Of a stretch of DNA of 64,000 bases, positions 8,942 to 16,114 are shown in pieces. Source of the DNA: Paenibacillus caseinilyticus (GTDB lineage: Bacteria; Bacillota; Bacilli; Paenibacillales; NBRC-103111); assembly GCF_027533645.1 (NCBI RefSeq), contig NZ_JAQAGY010000022.1:1-64000 (forward strand). Direction: 5' to 3'. Position 1 is the first letter of the stretch, and each line of letters starts with the position of its first letter. The notes below the pieces were generated by a model. The model had not been told where the DNA came from, did not search any database, and saw only the letters and a program-made list of their open reading frames with translations. The position numbers were made by a program, and so were the translations under genes.

Positions 8942-9275
8942 ACAAAAAGGCCTCCCGCCGCAAGGGACGAGAGACCGTGGTGCCACCCTAATTTATCCGC
9001 AAAGGCATCCCGCTGCTGCCATGGCAGCAGACAACTCAAACCATACGGACCTTCAGGCTCCTGTAACGGGGAGCGAACCGGAAGCGGCCTACCTTGCTCA
9101 CAGCGGCACTTGCTCATGGCCTGGGCCCCGGCCCCGCTGCGCACCTTCAACCGTCAGCTCAAGGATCCATTCAGACGGATGCCGCCCGCCGGTTCGCACC
9201 ACCCACCGGCTCTCTGGAGAACGCCATTCCGCTTACTTGTTCCTGTCATCGCTTATTAAGCGTCATTGTACCGAA
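8942..9275 (-). promoter_or_regulatory. T-box riboswitch (Trp specifier) controlling trpS
   Basis: On the minus strand the leader contains the T-box sequence AGGGTGGCACCACGG (8989-8975), which base-pairs with the tRNA acceptor end. Further upstream are stem I motifs, including GACAGGAACAAGTAA and the AGAGAG region. The specifier context GAATGGATCCTTGAG places UGG at 9169-9167, matching Trp and the downstream trpS. The terminator hairpin (GGTCTC...GAGGCC) with TTTTT is at about 8974-8942. The 5' limit is approximate. Confidence 0.93.
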
Positions 9276-9346
9276 GCAGCCCCCCGCGTGTCAACTCCCG
9301 AGCTGCCTTTTCCCTTGTCCTATATCCGTTTTGGGGCGCATAGACT

Positions 9347-9363
9347 ATAATAATAATTACGAT
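9347..9363 (+). promoter_or_regulatory. candidate Zur box overlapping a TATAAT -10
   Basis: ATAATAAT-A-ATTACGAT matches the B. subtilis Zur operator core (ATCGTAAT-N-ATTACGAT) at 14 of 16 informative positions, with a perfect right half. It overlaps a TATAAT (9346-9351), just upstream of the permease gene pair, where repressor binding would block transcription. No good -35 was found at 17 bp. The match is by eye; binding is inferred. Confidence 0.55.
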
Positions 9364-9381
9364 AAAGAAGGAGAATGACCG

Positions 9382-10560
9382 TTGCCTATCCTTATTCAAC
9401 GATGGATTACCCATATTCTGGCGCTCCTCTGCATCATGATGCTGGTTCTCATCTACAAGCGGGAAGCGCCCGACCTCCCCTTCCTGACCGCGGACGCGCT
9501 GGGCAACTTCAAAACCCTGTTCATTTCGATTATCCTGGAAGCCCTGCCGTTCGTACTACTCGGCGTGTTCGCGGCCGCCCTGCTGCAGCAGTTCGTCTCC
9601 GAGGCGGCCATACGGCGGTTCACGCCGAAGAAACCGGTGCTCGGTATCCTGTTCGCCTGTCTGCTCGGGCTGATCTTCCCGCTCTGCGAATGCGGCATGA
9701 TTCCGGTCATCCGCCGACTGATGCAGAAGGGCATGCCCGCCTATGTCGCCGTCGTCTTCATTCTCGCAGGTCCGATCATCAATCCCGTCGTCTACGCCTC
9801 GACGTATATGGCATTCCGCAGCAGACCCGAGATCGCTTACTCCCGTCTGGCGATGGCGTTCATTACGGCGGCCACCGTCGGGCTGCTCGTCTTCCGCTTC
9901 GTGAAGCGGAATCCGCTGCGCGAACCGGCAGGACCGCCTGCGGGTCTATCCCATCCGCAGCATTCCTATGGTGCGGATGGACACGGCGGAGCGGGCTGCT
10001 GCGCACATCCGAACCATGCCCATCACGATCACGACGTACATCACGATCACGACGCACATCACGAGCCCCATGGGCATGCGGGATCATCCCAGGGCTCACG
10101 CACCGATCCTCACCAGGGTCCCTCCCACCGCCATCCTGCCGGAAGCGGCAGGGTGATGCGCGCCTTGTCCGTTCTCGGCCACGCATCCGATGAATTTTTC
10201 GATATGGGCAAATATCTGATCTTCGGCGCCTTCCTGACAGCCGTCATGCAAACGGCGCTCGACCGGGACAGCCTCGTGTCGATCGGACAAGGGGAAATCA
10301 GCTCCCACTTCTTCATGATGGGCCTGGCCTACCTGCTGTCCCTGTGCTCGACCTCAGACGCCTTCGTCGCCTCCTCGTTCGCCACCACGTTCTCCGCAGG
10401 CTCCCTGCTCACGTTCCTGGTGTTCGGGCCGATGATCGACATGAAGAGCACGCTGATGCTGCTCTCCGCTTTCCGGACCCGGTTCGTCCTGATCTTGTCC
10501 GTGCTGACGGCACTGACCGTGCTGGCGGTCTCCCTGATCTTCCAGGCCGCCGTCCTATAA
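9382..10560 (+). CDS. UPF0718/DUF318-family permease, YcgR-like
   Basis: A 392-aa integral membrane protein with about eight to ten helices, of the UPF0718 permease family. The conserved segments PLCECGMIPV and SLCSTSDAFVA each carry membrane-embedded Cys and Ser residues. Between the two halves (about residues 190-255) is a cytosolic or periplasmic loop extremely rich in His and Asp, suggesting metal binding. Translation begins at TTG 9382, eight bases after AAGGAG; an ATG at 9375 is in another frame. It pairs with the next gene, as ycgR-ycgQ do in B. subtilis. The Zur-like site upstream points to zinc or related metal handling; the substrate is unproven. Confidence 0.85.
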   Translation: MPILIQRWITHILALLCIMMLVLIYKREAPDLPFLTADALGNFKTLFISIILEALPFVLLGVFAAALLQQFVSEAAIRRFTPKKPVLGILFACLLGLIFPLCECGMIPVIRRLMQKGMPAYVAVVFILAGPIINPVVYASTYMAFRSRPEIAYSRLAMAFITAATVGLLVFRFVKRNPLREPAGPPAGLSHPQHSYGADGHGGAGCCAHPNHAHHDHDVHHDHDAHHEPHGHAGSSQGSRTDPHQGPSHRHPAGSGRVMRALSVLGHASDEFFDMGKYLIFGAFLTAVMQTALDRDSLVSIGQGEISSHFFMMGLAYLLSLCSTSDAFVASSFATTFSAGSLLTFLVFGPMIDMKSTLMLLSAFRTRFVLILSVLTALTVLAVSLIFQAAVL

Positions 10561-10618
10561 TAATCGGCATGGCCCGTCGAACACCCTAACCCAGTCCTAA
10601 GGAAAGGAGCATGGATTC

Positions 10619-11584
10619 ATGAATCCCCGAATATTGAGCCTGCACCATGTTCTCAAAGCACTGATCCTGCTGGGATTTGCCGTATATATCGCCTACCTGG
10701 CAAAAACAGACCTTATCCTGCTCTACATCGCTCCCCGGATGGTCGATTACGTGAAGTGGTCTGCGCTGGTGCTGTACGCGGTGGCGGCTCATCAACTGCT
10801 GCTGGCCGTCCGCACGTTCCGGAGCGGCACTGCGGCGGACTGCGGCTGCGGCCATGATCATGCCCCCTCCCGCTCGCTGTTCAAGAATGCGGTAGTGTAC
10901 GGACTGTTCTGCCTGCCGCTAGGGCTCGGCTTCCTGCTCCCGGACGCTTCCATGGGCAGCTCGCTGGCCGCGAAGAAAGGCATGAACCTAAGCAGCGCCA
11001 GCGTCGTCAAGGAAAGCCGCAGCGGGAGCGAAGGGATGGGGCCGCTCGCTTCGGCGCAGGGAACACAGCCGCCTGCCCCGGACGGTTCGCGGAATGCTTC
11101 GGCACCAGGAGATTCCCCAAGCGGATCTGCTGCCGCTGCCGAGACCCTCTTTCCCGCCGATAAGTTCACCGAGCATTACGCCAAACAGGCCAAGGAGCTC
11201 TACAGGCAGGAAGTGATTACAGTTCGGGAAGATCTCTTTATGGAAACGCTGACCACCCTGGACCTCTATCTCGACCAGTTCGTCGGCAAGAAGCTCCAGC
11301 TTACCGGATTCGTCTACCGGCAGGACGAAATGTCGCCGAAGCAGTTCGTCGTCGGACGCTTCTCCATCCAGTGCTGCTCGGCCGACGCCGCCCCTTTCGG
11401 CGTACTCGCCGAATATGACCGTGCCGCGGCCCTGGAGACGGACAGCTGGGTAACCGTCACGGGAACGATCGGCAAGACGGAGTTCGGCGGCATGGAGATC
11501 ATGCGGCTCCAGATAGACCAGGTCGCCAAAGCACAGCCGGCCAAGACCCCTTATGTGTACCCGAATGCCGAATTCGGAAGCTGA
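10619..11584 (+). CDS. TIGR03943-family membrane protein, YcgQ-like
   Basis: A 321-aa protein with N-terminal membrane helices (about residues 10-30, 40-60 and 85-105), a DCGCGHDHA metal-binding-looking loop, a Ser/Gly/Ala-rich linker and a soluble C-terminal OB-like domain. The C-terminal FVYRQDE, RFSIQCCSADA and VTVTGTI segments are typical of TIGR03943 proteins, which accompany UPF0718 permeases. The ATG at 10619 follows AAGGAGCATGGATTC. It lies 58 bases after the permease and is probably in the same transcript. The joint function is presumed to be metal- or zinc-limitation related. Confidence 0.85.
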   Translation: MNPRILSLHHVLKALILLGFAVYIAYLAKTDLILLYIAPRMVDYVKWSALVLYAVAAHQLLLAVRTFRSGTAADCGCGHDHAPSRSLFKNAVVYGLFCLPLGLGFLLPDASMGSSLAAKKGMNLSSASVVKESRSGSEGMGPLASAQGTQPPAPDGSRNASAPGDSPSGSAAAAETLFPADKFTEHYAKQAKELYRQEVITVREDLFMETLTTLDLYLDQFVGKKLQLTGFVYRQDEMSPKQFVVGRFSIQCCSADAAPFGVLAEYDRAAALETDSWVTVTGTIGKTEFGGMEIMRLQIDQVAKAQPAKTPYVYPNAEFGS

Positions 11585-11677
11585 CCCCGGGCTCTGGGTG
11601 TCCTCTCGGCCCATCTGCTGCAATATGAACCGAACACGGCTTAATCGGGCCGATTCTCTCTATGAAGGAGCTTCATC

Positions 11678-12628
11678 ATGATCAACCGGATCGACTGGGA
11701 AGGCACACCCGCCTATGAGATGGAGAACAGCCAGCTCATCGTACGGATCTGCCCTGCCCTGGGAAGCAACGTATACAGCATATGGGACAAAACGCTCGGG
11801 CGCGAAATCCTCCGGGCTCCTTCGTCCCCGCAGGAGCTGGCTGATGCCCCCGTGCAGTATGGGACACCGATCCTCATGCCGCCGAACCGGATTCGCGGCG
11901 CCCGCTTCTCCTTCGAAGGCCGCGAGTACCGGTTCGATGTTACGAACAGCCATGGCCATCACGTTCACGGCATGCTCCGCGGCCAAGCCTGGACCGTAAC
12001 GGCAACCGGCGAACGCGAAGGAGCCTCCTATATTACCAGCGTCCTGCGCCTTGCCGCAGATGCGGAGGTCCAGCGCCAATATCCGCATGATCTGGAGCTG
12101 GAGCTGACCTGCGAATTGAAGGGCGGGGTGCTCCGCCATATCCTGCGCGCAACCAATCACGGCGAGCTCACAGCGCCGTTCGGCTATGGGCTGCACACCT
12201 GGTTCCGGCTGGACGGAGAACCCGGGCAATGGACGCTGCAGCTGCCGGCCAGCAGCTTCTGGGAGCTCGATGAGACGAAGGTGCCGACGGGCACGCTTCT
12301 CCCGCTGGGCGACGCCTACTCGCCTCTGCTTCGCGGAGACACGCTGGAAGGATACGACATGGACACGGTGTTCCAGATCGGAGACTATCCCCGGATCGCC
12401 GTCCTCTGCAGGAAGGGCATCGAGCTGCGTTACAGCGCTTCCGATGCCTTCAAGCAGTGGGTCGTCTTTACGAAGGGAGCGGCCCGCGACTTTATTTGTC
12501 TCGAGCCCTACACCTGGGTAACCGATGCCCCGAATCTTGCCGGGCAGCCGCCGGAAGTGACCGGTCTGCGCGGGATTGCGCCGGGAGAGCAGCTTACCCT
12601 GGGAGTCAAGCTGGAAGTTCTCCATTAA
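11678..12628 (+). CDS. aldose 1-epimerase family protein
   Basis: A 316-aa beta-sandwich protein of the galactose mutarotase superfamily, which interconverts alpha and beta anomers of aldoses. Visible landmarks are the N-terminal NRIRGARFSF region, the catalytic-type HGHHVHGMLR histidines, GYGLHTWFRL and the C-terminal CLEPYTW segment. GAAGGAG precedes the ATG. No sugar operon surrounds it, so the sugar substrate cannot be named; glucose-6-phosphate 1-epimerase-like activity is possible. A terminator follows. Confidence 0.88.
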   Translation: MINRIDWEGTPAYEMENSQLIVRICPALGSNVYSIWDKTLGREILRAPSSPQELADAPVQYGTPILMPPNRIRGARFSFEGREYRFDVTNSHGHHVHGMLRGQAWTVTATGEREGASYITSVLRLAADAEVQRQYPHDLELELTCELKGGVLRHILRATNHGELTAPFGYGLHTWFRLDGEPGQWTLQLPASSFWELDETKVPTGTLLPLGDAYSPLLRGDTLEGYDMDTVFQIGDYPRIAVLCRKGIELRYSASDAFKQWVVFTKGAARDFICLEPYTWVTDAPNLAGQPPEVTGLRGIAPGEQLTLGVKLEVLH

Positions 12629-12670
12629 TACGCGGCCAAGCCGGGCCGGCAGCCGCCCGAAACGTAAACC

Positions 12671-12714
12671 AAGCTCCTGAATTCCCTCCCCTTCCGGGAG
12701 AAGTTCAGGAGCTT
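12671..12714 (+). terminator. hairpin after the aldose epimerase gene
   Basis: AAGCTCCTGAA (12671 onward) pairs with TTCAGGAGCTT (12704-12714) with a GC-rich inner stem. The downstream T-run is short. Confidence 0.65.
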
Positions 12715-12859
12715 GTCTCGTTGATGCGGTTCTTGTTCATCCGGCTCACGTTGATCCAGCTCATCTTGGCGGAAACCGGAGATCCCCGTTATATTTTGCC
12801 TGACTCCGGTACATAGTAGGTATTGGTTTGGATGACCGGAAGAAAGGCGGACGTTACTC

Positions 12860-14062
12860 ATGAACCAAGCCCCATGGTGCCGGACGGCCAGGCTGTGCGG
12901 CCTGCTGACCCTCCTGCTGCTCCCCGCAGCCGGCTGCGGAGGCGGCGAAGGGGACAAGCCGGCAGGTCTTCAGGCGGAGCCTGGATGGTTCGGTGCAGAA
13001 AACCAGGCAGCCGGCGAGACGCCGGCAGGACCGCCCATTCCTTCGGACCGGATCGTCTCGCTAGCTGCGGTAGGCGATGTTCTCATTCACCGGCCACTCT
13101 ACGAAGATGCACGCACGCGAACCGGCTTCGACTTCTCCCCTATGCTGGCAGCGGTAAGGCAGGAGCTCCAGCATGCGGATGTCGCCGTAGCCAACCAGGA
13201 GAGCGTGACCGGGGGAGCACAGCTCGGTCTCTCCGACTATCCTTCCTTCAACTCGCCGCAGGAGACGGCCGATGCGCTGAAGGAAGCCGGCATCGATGTC
13301 GTAACGATGGCTAACAACCATGCGCTGGACCGGGGGGAGAAGGCCCTCCGCTCAGCCATTCGCCACTGGCGCGAACTCGGTGTAGAATACGCGGGCGCCA
13401 GCGAATCCATGGCGGACCGCAGCCGCCTGCGGGTCGTGGAGAAGAACGGGGTGAAGCTGGCGTTCCTCGCCTTCACCCAGGGAACGAACGGAATCTCCCC
13501 GCCTCCAGGCAAAGCCTACCTGGTTCACCGGACCGAGGAGCGCCGCATGCGAAGCGACATCGCGGAAGCCCGGAAGGCTGCGGATGCCGTGGTGGTCTCC
13601 CTGCATTGGGGCCGAGAATATGAACGTCTCCCCTCCGCAGAGCAGCGGAAGCTGGCGAAGCTGGCCGCCGATGCGGGGGCCGACATCATCATCGGCCACC
13701 ATCCCCATGTGCTGCAGCCGCTGGAGTGGATCGGCAACAACCGCGGAGGACGCTCGCTTGTCGTCTACTCGCTGGGTAATTTCCTCGCGGCCCAGCAGCA
13801 GCCCGACCTCTTCACCCGGATCGGGGCCATCCTGCATGCGGACCTGCGGCTTCCTTCCGCTTCAGCGGACGGAACGCTGCCCCGCGTCCTGGTCGAGGGA
13901 GTCCGTCTGCAGACGACCTTCATCCGCTCCCGCGACTGGCACGGGTTCCGGGTCGTGCCGCTGGCCGAAGCGGGGGAAGCCGACCTCCCACGGGCTGTCG
14001 AAATCCGCAGCGGACTGCAGACGCACCTGCAGCGCTGGATGCCCGAACTGACGGTACGGTAG
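12860..14062 (+). CDS. CapA-family lipoprotein (PgsA/CapA-like phosphoesterase fold)
   Basis: A 400-aa protein with a lipoprotein signal (helix followed by lipobox LPAAGC, Cys at about residue 31), so it should be anchored outside the membrane. The rest is a CapA domain: AAVGDVLIH, ANQES, MANNHALDRG, SLHWGREYE, IIGHHPHVLQ and VYSLGNF carry the metal-binding Asp, Asn and His residues of the calcineurin-like fold. CapA proteins take part in poly-gamma-glutamate synthesis or export, but no capBC genes lie nearby, so a stand-alone role is likely. GAAAGGCGG precedes the ATG. Confidence 0.9.
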   Translation: MNQAPWCRTARLCGLLTLLLLPAAGCGGGEGDKPAGLQAEPGWFGAENQAAGETPAGPPIPSDRIVSLAAVGDVLIHRPLYEDARTRTGFDFSPMLAAVRQELQHADVAVANQESVTGGAQLGLSDYPSFNSPQETADALKEAGIDVVTMANNHALDRGEKALRSAIRHWRELGVEYAGASESMADRSRLRVVEKNGVKLAFLAFTQGTNGISPPPGKAYLVHRTEERRMRSDIAEARKAADAVVVSLHWGREYERLPSAEQRKLAKLAADAGADIIIGHHPHVLQPLEWIGNNRGGRSLVVYSLGNFLAAQQQPDLFTRIGAILHADLRLPSASADGTLPRVLVEGVRLQTTFIRSRDWHGFRVVPLAEAGEADLPRAVEIRSGLQTHLQRWMPELTVR

Positions 14063-14272
14063 CACCAAGAGACGCCGGGATACGGCGGCCGCCGCCTTGC
14101 CACCAACCCCAACAAGGCTGCAGCCCGGGCGTCCAGGCTGCAGCTCTTCGCATGATCGCTATTCCGGCTTCGTTACGGCGTGCCGTCGTGATATTCGCAC
14201 ATACCCCCGCGGGAGCCCGTACATACGATATGGGGAAACACAGGCCATCCTCAAAGAGAGGAGGTACGTTCC

Positions 14273-14425
14273 ATGAAGACCCCCCGCATTTCCCGCTTGG
14301 AAGAAGTGCTATCGCTGCTTGGCGACAACAAAGACATGAAGCAGATGTTCAAAGACATGGCGAAGCTGCAGAAGGACGTAGAGGCGCTGAAAAAACAGGC
14401 CGGGCTGTTCAAGATCAAATATTAA
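14273..14425 (+). CDS. small hypothetical protein, 50 aa
   Basis: A short frame with a strong GAGAGGAGG seven to eight bases before the ATG. The product is charged and almost wholly helical (KDMKQMFKDMAKLQKDVEAL), with heptad-like spacing. Its TAA overlaps, on the opposite strand, the TAA of the convergent gene at 14422. Codon usage resembles neighbouring genes. Function unknown; reported because the ribosome binding site and composition look real. Confidence 0.65.
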   Translation: MKTPRISRLEEVLSLLGDNKDMKQMFKDMAKLQKDVEALKKQAGLFKIKY

Positions 14426-14901
14426 CGCTGAAGCAGCCCTTTCACCGTCTTGACCGTGTCCGCGTAATACGGACGGTAATCCAGTGATTCCGTGAACCGG
14501 AGAAACTGCTCTGCAATCTCACGCACCCGGGCAGCATAAGCCTGCTTCGGGATCAGGTAGGTTCCCTGCTCCCGGGGCGGGCGCCCCTGCCGTTCCTCCA
14601 GCTCCGTCAGTTCGATAAGGTCCCCTTCCACATGCCGCGCCCGAAACGAGAAGCCCCTGCACTCCGGATCTCCGCAGCCGCAGATGACAAAAGGAACCCG
14701 GTGCCACTCGGACGCTTCGGCCCACCGGTCCGGCTCCACATCTTCCGATATACTGAGCACGAGCGCCGGCATACCCACATCCACACAGAGGGGTTCGTCG
14801 ATCAGAACTTCCCCGTCGATCACCAGCTTTACATCCGCATGGATCACCTGCAGATCGGAATCCAGCGCCCATCCGCTGTACGTTAAATCAAATGGCGACA
14901 T
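14422..14901 (-). CDS. hypothetical protein, 159 aa
   Basis: A soluble protein starting MSPFDLTYSGW, chosen because AAAGGGGGGAGC lies before the ATG at 14901. It has an acidic N-terminal half and a CGCGDPECRGF segment with three Cys that may bind zinc or be structural. No known family is recognised with confidence. It is convergent with the 50-aa gene (overlapping stop codons) and divergent from the SASP gene. Confidence 0.8.
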   Translation of the reverse strand: MSPFDLTYSGWALDSDLQVIHADVKLVIDGEVLIDEPLCVDVGMPALVLSISEDVEPDRWAEASEWHRVPFVICGCGDPECRGFSFRARHVEGDLIELTELEERQGRPPREQGTYLIPKQAYAARVREIAEQFLRFTESLDYRPYYADTVKTVKGLLQR

Positions 14902-14963
14902 GGCGCTCCCCCCTTTGGTCGAAATTACCAATTTTCCCCGTGCGTATAATTGCGGTTTTGTCA

Positions 14964-14970
14964 CATACTA
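14964..14970 (+). promoter_or_regulatory. sigma-G-type -10 element for the second SASP
   Basis: CATACTA is a perfect match to the forespore sigma-G -10 consensus, 25 bases before the SASP start codon. A -35 match (GTATA or GCGTA, 15-17 bases upstream) is imperfect. Confidence 0.5.
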
Positions 14971-14995
14971 CCTTACAAGAACGGAGGTGATTACG

Positions 14996-15223
14996 ATGGG
15001 CGCAGGACAATCCCGCAGCAGCAATGTACTGGTCGTACCTCAAGCTTCTCAAGCTCTGGACCAACTGAAATATGAAGTGGCTCAAGAGCTGGGCATCCAA
15101 ATTCCTCAGGACGGTTACTATGGCTTCATGGCAACCCGCGATACTGGGGCAATCGGTGGCCATATCACACGTCGTCTGGTTCAAATCGCCGAGCAGCAGC
15201 TCGCTGGCAAGTTCTCCAGATAA
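14996..15223 (+). CDS. alpha/beta-type small acid-soluble spore protein
   Basis: A 75-aa SASP nearly identical to the one at 7191-7415, with the same KYEVAQELG and GAIGGHITRRLV blocks. It would bind spore DNA and switch it to an A-like form. GGAGGTGATTACG precedes the ATG. A sigma-G-like -10 (CATACTA) lies upstream and a hairpin terminator follows, so it is a monocistronic forespore gene. Confidence 0.97.
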   Translation: MGAGQSRSSNVLVVPQASQALDQLKYEVAQELGIQIPQDGYYGFMATRDTGAIGGHITRRLVQIAEQQLAGKFSR

Positions 15224-15253
15224 CGCACTCCCCCGAATACTTAGCTCTATGCA

Positions 15254-15290
15254 GGCGGTCCTTACGGGCCGCCTCTCTTTTCCGTTTTCT
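15254..15290 (+). terminator. terminator of the second SASP gene
   Basis: GGCGGTCC and GGGCCGCC (15254-15273) form a hairpin around TTAC, followed by a T-rich tail. Confidence 0.85.
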
Positions 15291-15387
15291 TGACTCCCCC
15301 ATTATAACCGAATCCAATCCGATCCGAAAAGCCGGAATCACGCTAGTCATCGAACGTACTCTGGTGATTTACACTAACCCTCCTCAC

Positions 15388-15427
15388 AAAAAGAAACGCA
15401 GCCGGTCTCTTGGACCCGCTGCGTTTC
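15388..15427 (-). terminator. terminator of the GsiB-like gene
   Basis: GAAACGCAGC (15393 onward) pairs with GCTGCGTTTC (15418-15427). On the minus strand the hairpin is followed by TTTTTGTG. Confidence 0.85.
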
Positions 15428-15460
15428 GGTAGGGCCTCTCGTAAGAGGCTTTATATATAA

Positions 15461-15910
15461 TTAACGGCTGCCGCCTTTACGGCCGGCTTCTTCGCGGCTC
15501 ATTTTGCCATCTTCTTCGCTGTCGTTGCCGCCGCCGTTGTTGCTGCGCGCTTCGCCGCCCTTACGGCCGATCTCCTCGAAATGCTCGCGGTCATGGGCTT
15601 CGGCATTGGCTTCGCCGCCCTTACGGCCGATTTCCTGGTAGAATTCCTTGTCGTGGGATTCGGCTGTGGCTTCGCCGCCCTTACGGCCGATCTCCTGGTA
15701 GAATTCTTTGTCGTGGGACTCGGCTGTGGCTTCGCCGCCCTTACGGCCGATTTCTTGGAAGTGCTCGCGGTCATGGGCTTCAGCGTTGGCTTCGCCGCCT
15801 TTACGGCCAATCTCTTGGAAGAATTCTTTGTCCTGTTTGTTTGCGTTGGCCTCGCCACCCTTACGACCTGCTTCTTCACGGCTCATTTTTTCATCGTTGT
15901 TGCGTGCCAT
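15461..15910 (-). CDS. GsiB-like KGG-repeat stress protein
   Basis: A 149-aa, extremely hydrophilic protein built from tandem 20-residue repeats of the type EIGRKGGEANAEAHDREHF, flanked at both ends by MSREEAGRKGG units. This is the KGG-repeat architecture of B. subtilis GsiB, a general-stress, LEA-like protein thought to protect against desiccation. The 60-bp DNA repeat is therefore coding, not CRISPR. GGAGATGAG precedes the ATG. In Bacillus the gene is sigma-B controlled; here only a weak GTTT-N14-GTGTAA arrangement is seen upstream. Confidence 0.9.
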   Translation of the reverse strand: MARNNDEKMSREEAGRKGGEANANKQDKEFFQEIGRKGGEANAEAHDREHFQEIGRKGGEATAESHDKEFYQEIGRKGGEATAESHDKEFYQEIGRKGGEANAEAHDREHFEEIGRKGGEARSNNGGGNDSEEDGKMSREEAGRKGGSR

Positions 15911-16061
15911 TGTAACTCATCTCCTCTGTGTGTTTTTTGTATATTTGGTTGTACTTTACTTGTACGCTTTCTATTTACACACTTGTCCGGGCCATGAAAC
16001 ATTTGGAAAAATACGATGGGGTTACGAGCTCCCGCCGTGCCCAGTTCCGCTGATACCAACA

Positions 16062-16089
16062 AAGCCGGCCCCCATGTAGGGGCCGGCTT
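16062..16089 (-). terminator. terminator of pepF
   Basis: AAGCCGGCCCC and GGGGCCGGCTT form a strong hairpin 25 bases after the pepF stop. On the minus strand the tail is TTTGTTGG, only moderately T-rich. Confidence 0.65.
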
Positions 16090-16114
16090 GATCATGCCGC
16101 ATGCCGATGCGGCG

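Noticed and set aside
12823..13314. 163-codon frame overlapping the start of the CapA-like gene
   Set aside because: Out-of-frame shadow with Arg-rich composition; the CapA frame has a signal peptide, domain motifs and a ribosome binding site.
15540..15880. Regular 60-bp repeats resembling a CRISPR or satellite array
   Set aside because: They encode the in-frame KGG repeats of the GsiB-like protein; there are no spacers and no cas genes.
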